Shown here: one piece after another, positions 52,187 to 61,487 of the stretch
How the letters are laid out: each line of letters opens with the position of its first letter
Position numbering within the stretch: position 1 is the first letter of the stretch
Assembly: GCF_013282805.1 (NCBI RefSeq)
Contig: NZ_CP054038.1
Span: forward strand, 620,001 to 684,000
Source: Microbacterium hominis
GTDB taxonomy: Bacteria; Actinomycetota; Actinomycetes; Actinomycetales; Microbacteriaceae
Length of the DNA stretch: 64,000 bases
Direction: 5' to 3'
Made by a program: the position numbers and the translations under genes
Notes under the pieces: generated by a model
Databases searched by the model: none
Told to the model about the DNA's origin: nothing
Seen by the model: the letters and a program-made list of their open reading frames with translations, nothing else

Positions 52187-52732
52187 TCAGCCGGCCGTTC
52201 CGGCCTCCCGCGCGCGCTCGGGCGCATCGCCGCCGGGAGCGGCCGGGTCGAAGGCCCACGTGGGGGCGAGCGCGCGGATGCGGGCGGCCCGCCACTGCCA
52301 GACGCCCCACAGCACCGGCCACAGGGCGGCCGCGGCCGGGCCGCCGATGACGAGCCGGTCGCGCCAGAGGGTCTTCGTCGGGTCGCCGGGGGCGGGGGAG
52401 ACGGCCATCTGGTGGTCCCAGATGTCGAGGCTCGCCAGCGGCCCGGTGAGGGGGATGCCGCTGTCGCGGAGGATCCGCACCTCGCCGTGGCGCTCGGGGA
52501 CGAACCGCTCGCTCACGTGGATGAGCTGCGCCCCCAGCGGAACCGCGCCGCCGAACGACATGCGCACCGGCACGTCGGCGCCCGGCTCCAGCGTGACGGG
52601 CATGCTCGCGGCATCCATCGGCGCCAGATCCACGACCGGCCCGTACAGATCGGCGACCGCTCGGGGGGAGTGCAGCGCCCGCCAGGCGGCGTCGGCGTCG
52701 CAGTCGATGACCAGCTTCAGCAGAATGCGCAT
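52187..52732 (-). CDS. SRPBCC-like protein
   Basis: A 181-residue protein. It begins MRILLKLVIDCDADAAWRALHSPRAVADLYGPVVDL, the usual start of a START/SRPBCC helix-grip fold, and continues with HVSERFVPERHGEVRILRDSG and SIDIWDHQMAVSPAPGDPTKTLWRDRL-like strands. It probably binds a hydrophobic ligand; no enzyme is implied. The C-terminal tail is disordered, Ala/Pro-rich. ATG 52732. It is divergent from the ComB-like gene, and I see no functional link between them. Confidence 0.75.
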   Translation of the reverse strand: MRILLKLVIDCDADAAWRALHSPRAVADLYGPVVDLAPMDAASMPVTLEPGADVPVRMSFGGAVPLGAQLIHVSERFVPERHGEVRILRDSGIPLTGPLASLDIWDHQMAVSPAPGDPTKTLWRDRLVIGGPAAAALWPVLWGVWQWRAARIRALAPTWAFDPAAPGGDAPERAREAGTAG

Positions 52733-52795
52733 GGCCCCAGTGTGCCGTGCCGGCCGCCGGCTGTCGCGGGCGTGCGATCTCCCAGGCCCGCCTCG

Positions 52796-52801
52796 TAGGC
52801 T
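52796..52801 (+). promoter_or_regulatory. -10 box TAGGCT six bases before the ATG (leaderless candidate)
   Basis: TAGGCT (52796-52801), with a weak TGCGAT -35 after a 17-base spacer (52773-52778), ends six bases before ATG 52808. Confidence 0.45.
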
Positions 52802-52807
52802 GGGGGG

Positions 52808-53485
52808 ATGTCTGCGCACGCCCAGCCCTTCGACCAGCAGCGCTATCAGGTGCGCTTCGAGTGGGGTGCGGACGGCCTGGCGCGACTGGACCCGGCCGAC
52901 ATCGTGGTCGTCGTCGACGTGCTGCGCTTCTCCTCGGCGGTCGTCGACGAGCTCGACGCGGGTGAGCCCGTCGCGCTGGATGCCGCGGCGCACGCGGTCT
53001 CGCTCAACGGCGCGCTCGTCGCCGAGCGCGCGGCCGAGACCGGTGCGCTCGTCATGCTCGGCTGCCTGCGCAACGCCGCCGCCGTCGCCGACGCGGTACT
53101 CGCCGAACAGGCGCGCCGCGGTGCGCGCACGAGTGTGGCGGTCATCGCCGCGGGCGAGCGCTCGGGTCCGAACGCCGGGGCGGTCGTGCGTTTCGCGGTC
53201 GAGGACCAGCTCGGGGCGGGAGCGGTGATCGACGCGCTCGGCGGCCGCGGCATCGACCACACCTCGCCCGAGGCGGCGGCCGCCTGCGAGGCGTTCCGGG
53301 GGCTGCGCGGGGCCGTGCGGCACCTGCTCACCGCCGCGGGCTCCGGCCAGGAGCTGCTCGAGCGCGGTCTGCGCGACGAGGTGCTCGCGGCGGCCGAACT
53401 CGACGCGTCGACCTCGGTCCCGGTGCTGCGCGACGGGGTGTTCGTCAGCGCGGAGTCATCGCGGCGAGGCGGGTCGCGGGTGTGA
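52808..53485 (+). CDS. 2-phosphosulfolactate phosphatase (ComB-like) family protein
   Basis: A 225-residue protein. DIVVVVDVLRFSSAVVDELDAGEPVAL at the start and later AVIAAGERSGPNAGAVVRFAVEDQLGAGAVIDAL match the ComB fold, a Mg-dependent phosphatase named for coenzyme M synthesis. In bacteria without coenzyme M the real substrate is unknown. ATG 52808. Its 3' end overlaps the convergent SprT-like gene by 41 bases. Confidence 0.88.
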   Translation: MSAHAQPFDQQRYQVRFEWGADGLARLDPADIVVVVDVLRFSSAVVDELDAGEPVALDAAAHAVSLNGALVAERAAETGALVMLGCLRNAAAVADAVLAEQARRGARTSVAVIAAGERSGPNAGAVVRFAVEDQLGAGAVIDALGGRGIDHTSPEAAAACEAFRGLRGAVRHLLTAAGSGQELLERGLRDEVLAAAELDASTSVPVLRDGVFVSAESSRRGGSRV

Positions 53486-53933
53486 TCTCGCGGCGCGTCC
53501 AGGCGAAGGCGAACCGCTCGTCGAAGCGCGGCGCGCACTTCGCGCACGACATCGCGCGCCCCGGGCGACGGTGCCGGTAGGCGACGTGCCCTGACGGGCA
53601 GGTGCCCACCCACGGGGCGAGCTCGGTGGCCGTCTCGCCGTGGTGCGTGGTGCCGCCCACGTACCCGAGCTCGCGCGCGAGCGCCTTCCACCGCGGCCCG
53701 TGCCCGGCGCCCGCGCCGGCGAGCGCGTGGGCCACCTCGTGCAGCAGGGTCTGGTGGTTCGTGTCGTCGTCGTACCGGGCGGCGAGATAGCGCGAGACGC
53801 TGATGCGCCGGCGCGTGTAGTCGCACAGCCCGGCGCGGCGCTTCGCGTTGTCGAACGCGAATGTCCACGACGGGTCGAGGTGCAGCGAGATGAGAGCCTC
53901 CGCCCACCGGCGGACGTCACGGAGTTCCGACAT
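53445..53933 (-). CDS. SprT-like zinc metallopeptidase-type protein
   Basis: A 162-residue protein. The SprT signature HEVAH is at residues 65-69 (HQTLLHEVAHALAG), followed by HGPRWKALARELGY with a third His ligand. A C-terminal zinc-ribbon-like part has CPSGH and CAKC. SprT-like proteins are related to the DNA-protein crosslink protease SPRTN, but the bacterial function is unproven. A TACTTT box (53941-53946) ends seven bases before the ATG. The 3' overlap with the ComB-like gene is unusually long at 41 bases. Confidence 0.85.
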   Translation of the reverse strand: MSELRDVRRWAEALISLHLDPSWTFAFDNAKRRAGLCDYTRRRISVSRYLAARYDDDTNHQTLLHEVAHALAGAGAGHGPRWKALARELGYVGGTTHHGETATELAPWVGTCPSGHVAYRHRRPGRAMSCAKCAPRFDERFAFAWTRREITPATRLAAMTPR

Positions 53934-53940
53934 GCCCGGA

Positions 53941-53946
53941 AAAGTA
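53941..53946 (-). promoter_or_regulatory. -10 box TACTTT seven bases before the SprT-like start
   Basis: On the minus strand TACTTT fits TANNNT and leaves a seven-base gap to the ATG, so a leaderless transcript is possible. Confidence 0.35.
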
Positions 53947-53963
53947 GAACAAACCTACGACAT

Positions 53964-54491
53964 TCAGCTGGCGACGCTGGCCGACGCGCGGCGGCGGTCG
54001 GCGGCATCCACCGCCATCAGCGTCGATTCGAGCTGGTCGTCGGTCGCGCCGGACTCCTGGCGCAGGAACAGCGCGCGCTTGAAGTCGGCGCGCGCCGCGT
54101 CGAAGTCGCCGGCCTCGTACGAGGTCTTGCCGCGGTGCTGGTAGGCGAAGGCGGCGATGCTCGCCCAGCCCTGCCCCTCCGCCTCGTCGGCGCAGGTCGA
54201 CAGCTCCTGCTCGGCGGCGGCGTACGCGCCGCGGAACTGCAGCACCGAGGCGTGCAGGATGCGCGCGCGCAGCAGATCCTTGCGGGTGCCGGCCATCCGG
54301 GCCACCCGCACGGACTGGTCCGAGAGCACGAGCGCCTCGTCGAGGCGGTCGAGCACCTTGAGCAGCCACACCCGCTCCAGCAGCGCCGGAAGGCTCCGCT
54401 GCTCGCCGATCTCGTCGAGGCGGTGCTCGCACTCGCGTGGCTCGACGATCTCTCGAAGGGTGTCGGGATCGTACCCGTGGATATAGCTCAC
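53964..54491 (-). CDS. Small TPR-type protein
   Basis: A 175-residue helical protein with three to four tetratricopeptide-like repeats, for example LLERVWLLKVLDRLDEALVLSDQSVRVAR and AYQHRGKTSYEAGDFDAARADFKRALFLRQ. Such scaffolds bind peptides or proteins. GTG 54491 has GGGAG six bases upstream. It lies between the SprT-like and spermidine-synthase-like genes on the same strand; no partner is evident. Confidence 0.78.
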   Translation of the reverse strand: MSYIHGYDPDTLREIVEPRECEHRLDEIGEQRSLPALLERVWLLKVLDRLDEALVLSDQSVRVARMAGTRKDLLRARILHASVLQFRGAYAAAEQELSTCADEAEGQGWASIAAFAYQHRGKTSYEAGDFDAARADFKRALFLRQESGATDDQLESTLMAVDAADRRRASASVAS

Positions 54492-54605
54492 CGTGACTCC
54501 CTTCGCCCGCGCCCCGACGGCTCGCCCCTCCAGTGTGCCCCGGCCCCTCGGAAGGTGTCGGCATGCCGCGCCGGGTGTCGCGTGCGAAGTCGGCCCCGGT
54601 CCGCC

Positions 54606-55469
54606 TCAGCGCTCGAAGACCGATGCCGCGGGCTTGGGGGATGCCGTCGCGTCGGCGTCCGTGGCCACCCGCGCTCCGCGTGCGAAGTCGTCGAGCTCTG
54701 CCCCCTGCGCCACCTTCGCCGGGTGCGGCCCCGCCGCCATGAGGCGCGGCAGCCACGTCGTCGGCAGCGGCGCGGAGGAGGCCGCGATCACGAGGTTGCC
54801 GAAGCGACGGCCCTTGAGCGTCTGCACCTCGGCGAGCACGATGACGTGCTCGAGCACGGCCCGCACCGTGGCGACCTGGCGTCGCGCGAAGGCGAGGCCC
54901 GCGCCGTCGGCGACGTTGACCAGCAGCACGCCCTCGGGGGCGAGCAGGCGCGCGCACGCCGTGTAGAACTCCACGGTGGTCAGGTGCGCGGGGGTCTGCG
55001 CGCCGGAGTAGACGTCCGAGACGAGCAGGTCGACCGTTCCCCTGAGCCCCGCGGGCAGCCGCCCCAGCACCTCGCGCGCGTCGCCGATGCGGGTGCGGAT
55101 CGACGCGCCGCGCGGAAGGGGGAGGTTCTCCCGCACGAGGTCGACGAGCGCCTGCTCGATCTCCACGACCTGCTGGCGCGATCCCGGCCGCGTCGCCTCG
55201 ACGTAGCGGGGGATGGTCATCGCCCCGGCCCCCAGGTGCACGGCGGTGAGGGGCTGTCGCGGAAGACGGAGTTGGTCGATCACGGCGCCCATCCTCGCCA
55301 CGTACTCGAAATGCAGGTGGGTCGGATCGTCCAGGTCCACGTGGGACTGCGGCGTGCCTGCGACGTCGAGCTCCCAGCCGCCCGCGAACGACGAGGGCGC
55401 GATGCGCGCGATCGATCCGTCGGAGAGTCGGGCCTCGGGTCCGCCGGGCTCTCGGTGTGCGCGCGCCAT
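54606..55469 (-). CDS. Spermidine-synthase-like methyltransferase-fold protein
   Basis: A 287-residue Rossmann-fold protein. AVHLGAGAMTIPRYVEATRPGSRQQVVEIEQALVDLVRENL is the AdoMet/decarboxy-AdoMet binding start, RIGDAREVL and LLVSDVYSG follow as in spermidine synthases, but the catalytic GGGDG becomes LGAGA and the polyamine-binding Asp set is not clear. Many actinobacterial relatives are annotated as spermidine synthase without proof. ATG 55469 with GGAG upstream is preferred over an upstream start at 55526. Confidence 0.8.
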   Translation of the reverse strand: MARAHREPGGPEARLSDGSIARIAPSSFAGGWELDVAGTPQSHVDLDDPTHLHFEYVARMGAVIDQLRLPRQPLTAVHLGAGAMTIPRYVEATRPGSRQQVVEIEQALVDLVRENLPLPRGASIRTRIGDAREVLGRLPAGLRGTVDLLVSDVYSGAQTPAHLTTVEFYTACARLLAPEGVLLVNVADGAGLAFARRQVATVRAVLEHVIVLAEVQTLKGRRFGNLVIAASSAPLPTTWLPRLMAAGPHPAKVAQGAELDDFARGARVATDADATASPKPAASVFER

Positions 55470-55580
55470 GGTCTCCACGCTAGTCGGTTCGCCGAGATGG
55501 ATGCCGCGACATCGCGCGATCTGCATAACGTGGCGCGTGCACAGTGAGCATTTCGACCGTTTCGCGACCTCCGGCGTCGC

Positions 55581-55608
55581 TGAAACACGATCGAGACAAA
55601 GGTGTAAT
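55581..55608 (+). promoter_or_regulatory. Candidate promoter of the peptide ABC operon
   Basis: TGAAAC (55581-55586), 16 bases, TGTAAT (55603-55608), about 100 bases before the binding-protein ATG. The 240-base gap holds no gene. Confidence 0.45.
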
Positions 55609-55709
55609 CCTCCGGTCGCCCGCCCCCCGGTAGCGTCAACCCATCAGTCCCCCGAGCGGGACCGGCCGATGCCGGCCGGGTCCGGCATCCCACATGGAAG
55701 GTGCACAGC

Positions 55710-57377
55710 ATGCTCCACACATCCGCACGGCGATGGGCCACCGGCGTGGCCGCCGTGGCCATCGGCGCGATGGCGCTCACCGCCTGCGCCAGCGAGCGCG
55801 GTTCGGACGACGCCGCCGACGGCGACGTCGACGGCACGTTCGTCTTCGGGTCCTCGTCGGACCCCGCCAGCCTCGACCCCGCGTTCGCGCAGGACGGCGA
55901 GACGTTCCGCGTCTCGCGCCAGATCTTCGAGGGCCTCGTCGGCACCGAGCCCGGCACCGCCGACCCGGCGCCGCTGCTGGCCGAGTCGTGGGACTCGTCG
56001 GAAGACGGCATGACCCACACCTTCCAGCTGAAGGAGGGCGTGGTCTTCCACGACGGCACGCCCTTCGACGCCGAGGCGGTCTGCGTCAACTTCGACCGCT
56101 GGTACAACTGGACGGGCCTGGCCGCCAGCGAGAGCCTCGGCTACTACTACAACAAGCTCTTCCGCGGCTACGCCGACACCCCCGACACCGCCGTCTACGA
56201 GTCCTGCTCGGCGGACAGCGACACCGAGGTCACGATCCAGCTCGCCCAGCCGTTCGCGGGGTTCATCCCGGCCCTGTCGCTGCCGGCGTTCTCGATGCAG
56301 AGCCCGACCGCGCTCGAGGAGTACGCCGCCGACGAGGTGGGCGGCACCGCCGAGGCGCCGACGCTGTCGGAGTACGCGATGGCGCACCCCTCCGGCACGG
56401 GCCCGTACATGTTCGAGTCCTGGTCGCCGGGTGAGGAGCTCACCCTCACCGCGTTCGAGGACTACTGGGGCGACCCCGGTCAGATCGACGAGATCATCTT
56501 CCGCCCGATCGGCGACCCGACCGCGCGCCGCCAGGCGCTGGAGTCCGGCTCGATCGACGGCTACGACCTCGTCGGCCCCGCCGACGCGGCGGCCCTGGAG
56601 GAGGACGGCTACACGATGGTGTCGCGTCCGCCCTTCACGATCCTCTACCTCGCCTTCAACCAGGCGGTGCCCGAGCTCGCCGACCCGACCGTGCGCGAGG
56701 CCCTCTCGTACGCGATCGACAAGGACGCGCTCATCGCCCAGGTGCTCCCGGAGGGCACCGAGAAGGCGACGCAGTTCATGCCCGACGTGGTCAACGGCTG
56801 GAACCCCGACGTCACCACGTACGAGTACGACCCCGAGCGGGCCATGGAGCTGCTGGCCGAGGCCGGCTTCGACGAGTCGAACCCGCTGACGCTGCAGTTC
56901 AACTACCCGGTCGACGTCTCCCGCCCCTACATGCCGGACCCCGAGCAGATCTACACCGTGCTCTCGACCCAGCTCTCCGAGGTCGGCGTCGTCACCGAGC
57001 CCGCCCCGAACGCCTGGAACCCGGACTACCTCGAGCGCATCACCGGAACCGCCGACCACGGCATCCACCTGCTCGGCTGGACCGGCGACTACAACGACAC
57101 CGACAACTTCGTCGGCGTGTTCTTCGGCGCGCAGTCGTCGGAGTGGGGCTTCGACAACCCCGAGCTGTTCGCCGCCCTCTCCGAGGCGCGCGGCATCTCG
57201 AACCTCGAGGAGCAGACCGCGGCGTACGAGGAGATCAACGAGATGGTCGCCGAGTTCATCCCCGGTGTGCCGATCGCCCACCCGGCGCCGACCCTCGCGT
57301 TCGCCGAGCGCGTGGAGAGCTACCCGGCCAGCCCCGTCAACGACGAGGTGTTCTCGGAGATCGTGCTGACCGAGTAG
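55710..57377 (+). CDS. ABC transporter substrate-binding lipoprotein, dipeptide/oligopeptide type
   Basis: A 555-residue family-5 extracellular binding protein. The lipobox ends at Cys26 (ALTAC). GTFVFGSSSDPASLDPAFAQDGETFRVSRQIFEGLV, HTFQLKEGVVFHDGTPFDAEAV and GTGPYMFESWSPGEELTL are typical DppA/OppA blocks. It collects peptides or similar solutes outside the membrane. ATG 55710 has GGAAGG nine bases upstream; GTG 55701 would be too close. A strong hairpin separates it from the permeases. The adjacent 5-oxoprolinase genes suggest peptide or pyroglutamate use. Confidence 0.92.
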   Translation: MLHTSARRWATGVAAVAIGAMALTACASERGSDDAADGDVDGTFVFGSSSDPASLDPAFAQDGETFRVSRQIFEGLVGTEPGTADPAPLLAESWDSSEDGMTHTFQLKEGVVFHDGTPFDAEAVCVNFDRWYNWTGLAASESLGYYYNKLFRGYADTPDTAVYESCSADSDTEVTIQLAQPFAGFIPALSLPAFSMQSPTALEEYAADEVGGTAEAPTLSEYAMAHPSGTGPYMFESWSPGEELTLTAFEDYWGDPGQIDEIIFRPIGDPTARRQALESGSIDGYDLVGPADAAALEEDGYTMVSRPPFTILYLAFNQAVPELADPTVREALSYAIDKDALIAQVLPEGTEKATQFMPDVVNGWNPDVTTYEYDPERAMELLAEAGFDESNPLTLQFNYPVDVSRPYMPDPEQIYTVLSTQLSEVGVVTEPAPNAWNPDYLERITGTADHGIHLLGWTGDYNDTDNFVGVFFGAQSSEWGFDNPELFAALSEARGISNLEEQTAAYEEINEMVAEFIPGVPIAHPAPTLAFAERVESYPASPVNDEVFSEIVLTE

Positions 57378-57397
57378 TCTCGGCCGTTCACGTCCCC

Positions 57398-57437
57398 GGC
57401 GACGCGGGGCGAGGCATCTCCCTCGCCCCGCGTCGCC
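57398..57437 (+). promoter_or_regulatory. Strong intercistronic hairpin between binding protein and permease
   Basis: Perfect 16-base arms ggcgacgcggggcgag (57398-57413) and complement (57422-57437), with an 8-base loop and no T-run. By analogy with other importers it should protect or partly terminate the upstream mRNA, giving more binding protein than permease. Confidence 0.65.
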
Positions 57438-57468
57438 TCTCCGCCTCGAACACCCTCGGAGTCACCGC

Positions 57469-58473
57469 GTGCTGCGCACGATCGGCCGGAGAGTCCTTCT
57501 CCTCATCCCCACCCTGCTCGGGCTGAGCATCCTCCTGTTCCTGTGGGTGCGCGCCCTGCCCGGCGGCCCCGCCGTGGCCCTCCTCGGCGAGAAGGCCACG
57601 CCCGAGGCGGTGGAGAGGATCAACGAGCTCTACGGCTTCAACCGGCCCGTGCTGGAGCAGTACTTCACGTGGCTCGGGCGCCTGGCGATCGGCGACTTCG
57701 GGTCGTCGATCACGACCGGCCGCGAGGTGCTCGACGAGTTCCTGCGCCGCCTTCCCGCCACCATCGAGCTGTCGATGTTCGCCCTCGTGTTCGCCGTCGG
57801 CATCGGCATCCCGCTCGGCTACTGGGCCGCCCGCCGCCACGGCCGCTTCGCCGACCACTCGGCGGTCGCCCTCAGCCTCATCGGCATCACGATCCCGGTG
57901 TTCTTCCTCGCGTTCATCCTGAAGTACATCTTCGCCGTCGAACTGGGCTGGCTGCCCTCCGACGGCCGCCAGGATCCGCGCATCGACGCGACCCATCCCA
58001 CCGGCTTCTACGTGCTCGACGGCATCCTCACCGGCGAGTTCGATGCGGCGTGGGACGCCTTCCTCCACCTGATCCTGCCGGGCATCGCCCTGGGGACCAT
58101 CCCGCTCGCGATCATCGTGCGCATCACGCGGGCCTCGGTGCTCGAGGTGCAGAACGCCGACTACGTGCGCACCGGACGCGCGAAGGGCGTGTCCACCGGC
58201 GTGATCCGCAGCCGGTTCATCCTCCGCAACGCGATGCTCCCGGTCATCACCACGATCGGGTTGCAGACGGGTCTGCTGATCGCCGGGGCGGTGCTCACCG
58301 AGACGGTGTTCGCGTACCCGGGCGTCGGCTCGTTCATGGCCGAGGCCATCTTCCGCCGCGACTTCCCGGTGCTGCAGGGCTTCATCATCTTCATCGCGAT
58401 CATCTACGCGTTCATCAACCTGTTCGTCGACGTCTCCTACAGCGTCATCGATCCGAGAGTGCGGGTGCAGTGA
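57469..58473 (+). CDS. ABC transporter permease, DppB type
   Basis: A 334-residue permease with six helices. LRTIGRRVLLLIPTLLGLSILLFLWVRALPGGPA at the start and VLEVQNADYVRTGRAKGVSTGVIRSRFILRNAMLPVITTIGLQ (the EAA loop) are typical DppB. GTG 57469 is the likely start. It ends at 58473, overlapping the ATG of the next permease by one base. Confidence 0.92.
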   Translation: MLRTIGRRVLLLIPTLLGLSILLFLWVRALPGGPAVALLGEKATPEAVERINELYGFNRPVLEQYFTWLGRLAIGDFGSSITTGREVLDEFLRRLPATIELSMFALVFAVGIGIPLGYWAARRHGRFADHSAVALSLIGITIPVFFLAFILKYIFAVELGWLPSDGRQDPRIDATHPTGFYVLDGILTGEFDAAWDAFLHLILPGIALGTIPLAIIVRITRASVLEVQNADYVRTGRAKGVSTGVIRSRFILRNAMLPVITTIGLQTGLLIAGAVLTETVFAYPGVGSFMAEAIFRRDFPVLQGFIIFIAIIYAFINLFVDVSYSVIDPRVRVQ

Positions 58474-59437
58474 TGACCAGCGTCCTTCCTCCCGCCCCGA
58501 GGGCGGTCCGGTCGACGACACGGCGATCGTCGACAAGGCGATGCTCGCCGCCTCCACCCGCGGCACCCGCGGCGGCTTCTGGCACGACACGTTCCAGCGC
58601 CTGGTCCGCAACCCGTCGGCGTGGATCGGCGCGGCGATCGTGTTCGTGTTCGTGCTCGTGGCGGTGTTCGCCCCGTGGCTCGCGCCGTATCCGGAGAACG
58701 CGCTGCCGGGCGCCCGGTTCATCACCCCCACGAACATCCCGGGGCCGGGCGAGATCCCCGAATTCCCCCTGGGTCTCGACCGCTTCGGCGGCGACGTGCT
58801 CTCCAAGCTCATCTGGGGCGCCCGAGCGTCACTGCTGGTCGGCGTCGTCTCCACCGCGTTCGGCCTCGTCGGCGGCATGCTGCTGGGGCTTCTCGCGGGC
58901 ACCTTCGGCGGCTGGGTCGACAACGTCGTGATGCGCTTCGTCGACATCCTCCTGTCCGTGCCGAACCTCCTCCTGGCCGTCTCGATCGCCGCCCTGCTCG
59001 GCCAGAGCGAACTCGCGGTCATGATCGCCATCGGAGCCTCGCAGGTGCCGATCTTCGCGCGCCTCCTGCGCGCGTCGATGCTGCAGCAGCGGTCGGCCGA
59101 CTACGTGCTCTCGGCGCAGACGCTGGGGCTCGGCCGCGGCACCATCACGATGAGCCACGTGCTGCCGAACTCGATCGGACCGGTGATCGTGCAGGGCACC
59201 CTGACCCTCGCCACCGCCGTGATCGATGCGGCCGCGCTGTCGTTCCTCGGCCTCGGCGGCGGACGCCCCGAGACCGCCGAGTGGGGCCGCATGCTCACGT
59301 ACGCGCAGGCGGAGCTCGCGATCGCCCCCTGGCTGGCCTTCCTCCCGGGTCTGTGCATCACCCTCACGGCGCTCGGGTTCACCCTGTTCGGGGAGGCGCT
59401 GCGCGAGGCGATGGACCCCCGCACCCGCGCCCGCTGA
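58473..59437 (+). CDS. ABC transporter permease, DppC type, apparent 5' frameshift
   Basis: About 320 residues. From 58541 the frame encodes a clean DppC-type permease (FQRLVRNPSAWIGAAIVFVFVLVAVFAPWLAP; EAA loop LSAQTLGLGRGTITMSHVLPNSIGPVIVQG). The natural start is ATG 58473 (overlapping the DppB stop), reading MTSVLPPAP, but this is out of frame with the rest. Adding one C to the run at 58495-58498 gives MTSVLPPAPEGGPVDDTAIV and joins the frames. As written, translation would have to start at ATG 58541, without a ribosome site. Sequence error is the simplest reading. Confidence 0.85.
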
Positions 59438-59507
59438 CGCACGGGAGACGGGCGGGGCGCGGGGCGATGCCCGCGGTCGGGGCGACGTCGGTGCGGCGAC
59501 CCGCCGG

Positions 59508-61262
59508 TCAGACGGCGATGTCGAGCTCGTTGCCGGGGATCGACGCCAGCAGTCGCCGGGTGTAGGGGTCGCGCGGGTTGGTGAAGATCTCCTCGCTGGA
59601 GGCCGCTTCCACCAGCATCCCGTCCTTCATGACGCACACGTAGTCGCTGATGAGGCGCACGACGGCCAGGTCGTGGGAGATGAAGAGGTAGCTCAGGCCG
59701 TACTCGCGCTGCAGGTCGCCGAGCAGCGTCAGCACCTGGTCCTGCACGAGCACGTCGAGGGCTGACACGGGCTCGTCGCACACGATGAGGTCGGGGGAGA
59801 GCGCGAGCGCGCGGGCGATCGCGACGCGCTGGCGCTGGCCGCCGGAGAGCTCCGACGGGTAGCGGCGCAGCATGGTCTGGGGCAGGGCCACATCGTCGAG
59901 GAGCTGTCGCACGCGCGCGGCGCGCTGCTTCGCGTTCCCGCGCTTGTAGAAGTCGAGGGGCTCCGAGATGATCCGCTCGATCGTGAACATGGGGTTCAGC
60001 GACGAGTACGGGTCCTGGAAGATCGGCTGCACCCGCTGGCGGAAGTCGCGCAGGGCGCGGCCCTTGAGCGCCGCGACGTCCTGCCCGTCGAAGCGGATCG
60101 TGCCGGCCGTGGGTTCGACGACCTTCAGCATCATGCGTGCGGTCGTGGTCTTGCCCGATCCCGATTCGCCCACGATCGCGACGGTCTCCCCGCGCGGGAT
60201 GGCGAAGGAGACGTCCTTGGCGGCGGCGAAGTCCTCCTTGCTGCCGCGCACCTTGTAGACCTTGGTGAGCCCTTCGACCTCGACGATGTTGTCGACCGGC
60301 TCCGCGGCGGGCGCCGGTGCGCTCTCCGAAGCGCTCTCCGGAGCGCTCTCCGCGACCGACGCGGGCGCGCCCTCTCGCGGGGTGATGTCGGGCGAGGGGA
60401 TGCCGGGCGAGGCCGTGCGGAAAACCTCGGGCCGCAGGCGCGCGGCCGACACCGACGGCGCCGCGTTCACGAGCGACCGGGTGTACGCGTGCTGCGGGTC
60501 CTCGAGGATCTGCTGGGCGGGACCCTGTTCGACGATGAGGCCCCGGTGCATGACCACCACGCGCTCGGCCCGCTCGGCGGCCAGGCCCAGGTCGTGGGTG
60601 ATGAGCATCACCGCCGTGCCGAGCTCGCCGGTCATGCGCCCGAGCTGGTCGAGGATCGTCTTCTGCACGGTGACGTCGAGGGCGCTGGTGGGCTCGTCGG
60701 CGATGAGCAGGCGCGGGTTGCAGGCCAGGCCGATCGCGATCAGGGCGCGCTGGCGCATGCCGCCGGAGAACTCGTGCGGATACTGCTTCGCGCGTTCCGC
60801 GGCGTTCGGAAGGCCCGCCGCCGCGAGCGTCTCGACCACGCGGCGGTCGACGTCCTTCTTGGTGGCCAGGCCGTGGGCCAGCAGCGTCTCGGCGACCTGC
60901 GTGCCGATCTTCGCGACCGGGTTGAGGTTCGACATCGGATCCTGCGGCACGAGGCCGATGGAGCCGCCGCGCACCGTGCGCATGAGCGACTCCGGAGCGC
61001 CCACCAGGTTCTGGCCCTCGAAGGTGATGCTGCCGCGCGTCACCCGGCCATTGCCGGGCAGCAGGCCGATGACGGCCATCGCCGTGGTCGACTTGCCCGA
61101 GCCCGACTCGCCCACGATGGCGAGCGTCTCCCCGGCGGCGAGGTCGAGGTCCACGCCCTCGACCGCCTTCACGGATCCCCCGACGGTGCGGAACTCGACG
61201 GCGACATCCCGCACCTGCAGCAGCGGCGAGCCGGCGACGGGGCGATCGGTGGTGCGTGGCAT
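59508..61262 (-). CDS. Double ABC ATPase (DppD-DppF fusion)
   Basis: A 584-residue protein with two complete ABC domains (about residues 15-270 and 320-575) joined by an Ala/Glu/Pro/Ser linker. Walker A GESGSGKSTT and GESGSGKTTT; signatures FSGGMRQRALIAIG and LSGGQRQRVAIARA; Walker B LLIADEPTSALD and LIVCDEPVSALD; switch His in LITHDLG and FISHDLA. Such fusions power peptide and nickel importers. It lies convergent with the binding-protein and permease genes, so it is transcribed separately yet clearly belongs with them. Confidence 0.92.
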   Translation of the reverse strand: MPRTTDRPVAGSPLLQVRDVAVEFRTVGGSVKAVEGVDLDLAAGETLAIVGESGSGKSTTAMAVIGLLPGNGRVTRGSITFEGQNLVGAPESLMRTVRGGSIGLVPQDPMSNLNPVAKIGTQVAETLLAHGLATKKDVDRRVVETLAAAGLPNAAERAKQYPHEFSGGMRQRALIAIGLACNPRLLIADEPTSALDVTVQKTILDQLGRMTGELGTAVMLITHDLGLAAERAERVVVMHRGLIVEQGPAQQILEDPQHAYTRSLVNAAPSVSAARLRPEVFRTASPGIPSPDITPREGAPASVAESAPESASESAPAPAAEPVDNIVEVEGLTKVYKVRGSKEDFAAAKDVSFAIPRGETVAIVGESGSGKTTTARMMLKVVEPTAGTIRFDGQDVAALKGRALRDFRQRVQPIFQDPYSSLNPMFTIERIISEPLDFYKRGNAKQRAARVRQLLDDVALPQTMLRRYPSELSGGQRQRVAIARALALSPDLIVCDEPVSALDVLVQDQVLTLLGDLQREYGLSYLFISHDLAVVRLISDYVCVMKDGMLVEAASSEEIFTNPRDPYTRRLLASIPGNELDIAV

Positions 61263-61352
61263 CCCCCCATCCTGCCTCCCGCCCGCCCGGGGCGCACCCG
61301 CCCCGGGCAGCCTTTACCCAGTCGTAACGCCCGGCGGTGGCGGCGCCCGCAC

Positions 61353-61437
61353 GTGCAGAACTCCGGAAGAACCGCCGCGTGGGCGGCCGCACGGCCCCAG
61401 AACGGGGGAACCGGCCCGGATTTCCGGAGTTCTGCAC
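61353..61437. repeat. Palindromic repeat element B, copy 2
   Basis: gtgcagaactccggaa (61353-61368) and its perfect complement (61422-61437), 16-base arms. It shares tgcagaactccgga with the copy at 38686-38777, but the centre differs. It lies in the 237-base divergent gap between the double ATPase and pxpA; no gene is seen in that gap. Confidence 0.8.
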
Positions 61438-61487
61438 ACGCGGCCGGGCGGGCCGGCGGCCGGCGGGCGGCGGGCGGCGGGCGGCGG

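Noticed and set aside
54606..55469. True spermidine synthase tied to the pot genes
   Set aside because: Key motif residues are altered and it lies over 30 kb from the pot genes, so a polyamine role is not supported.
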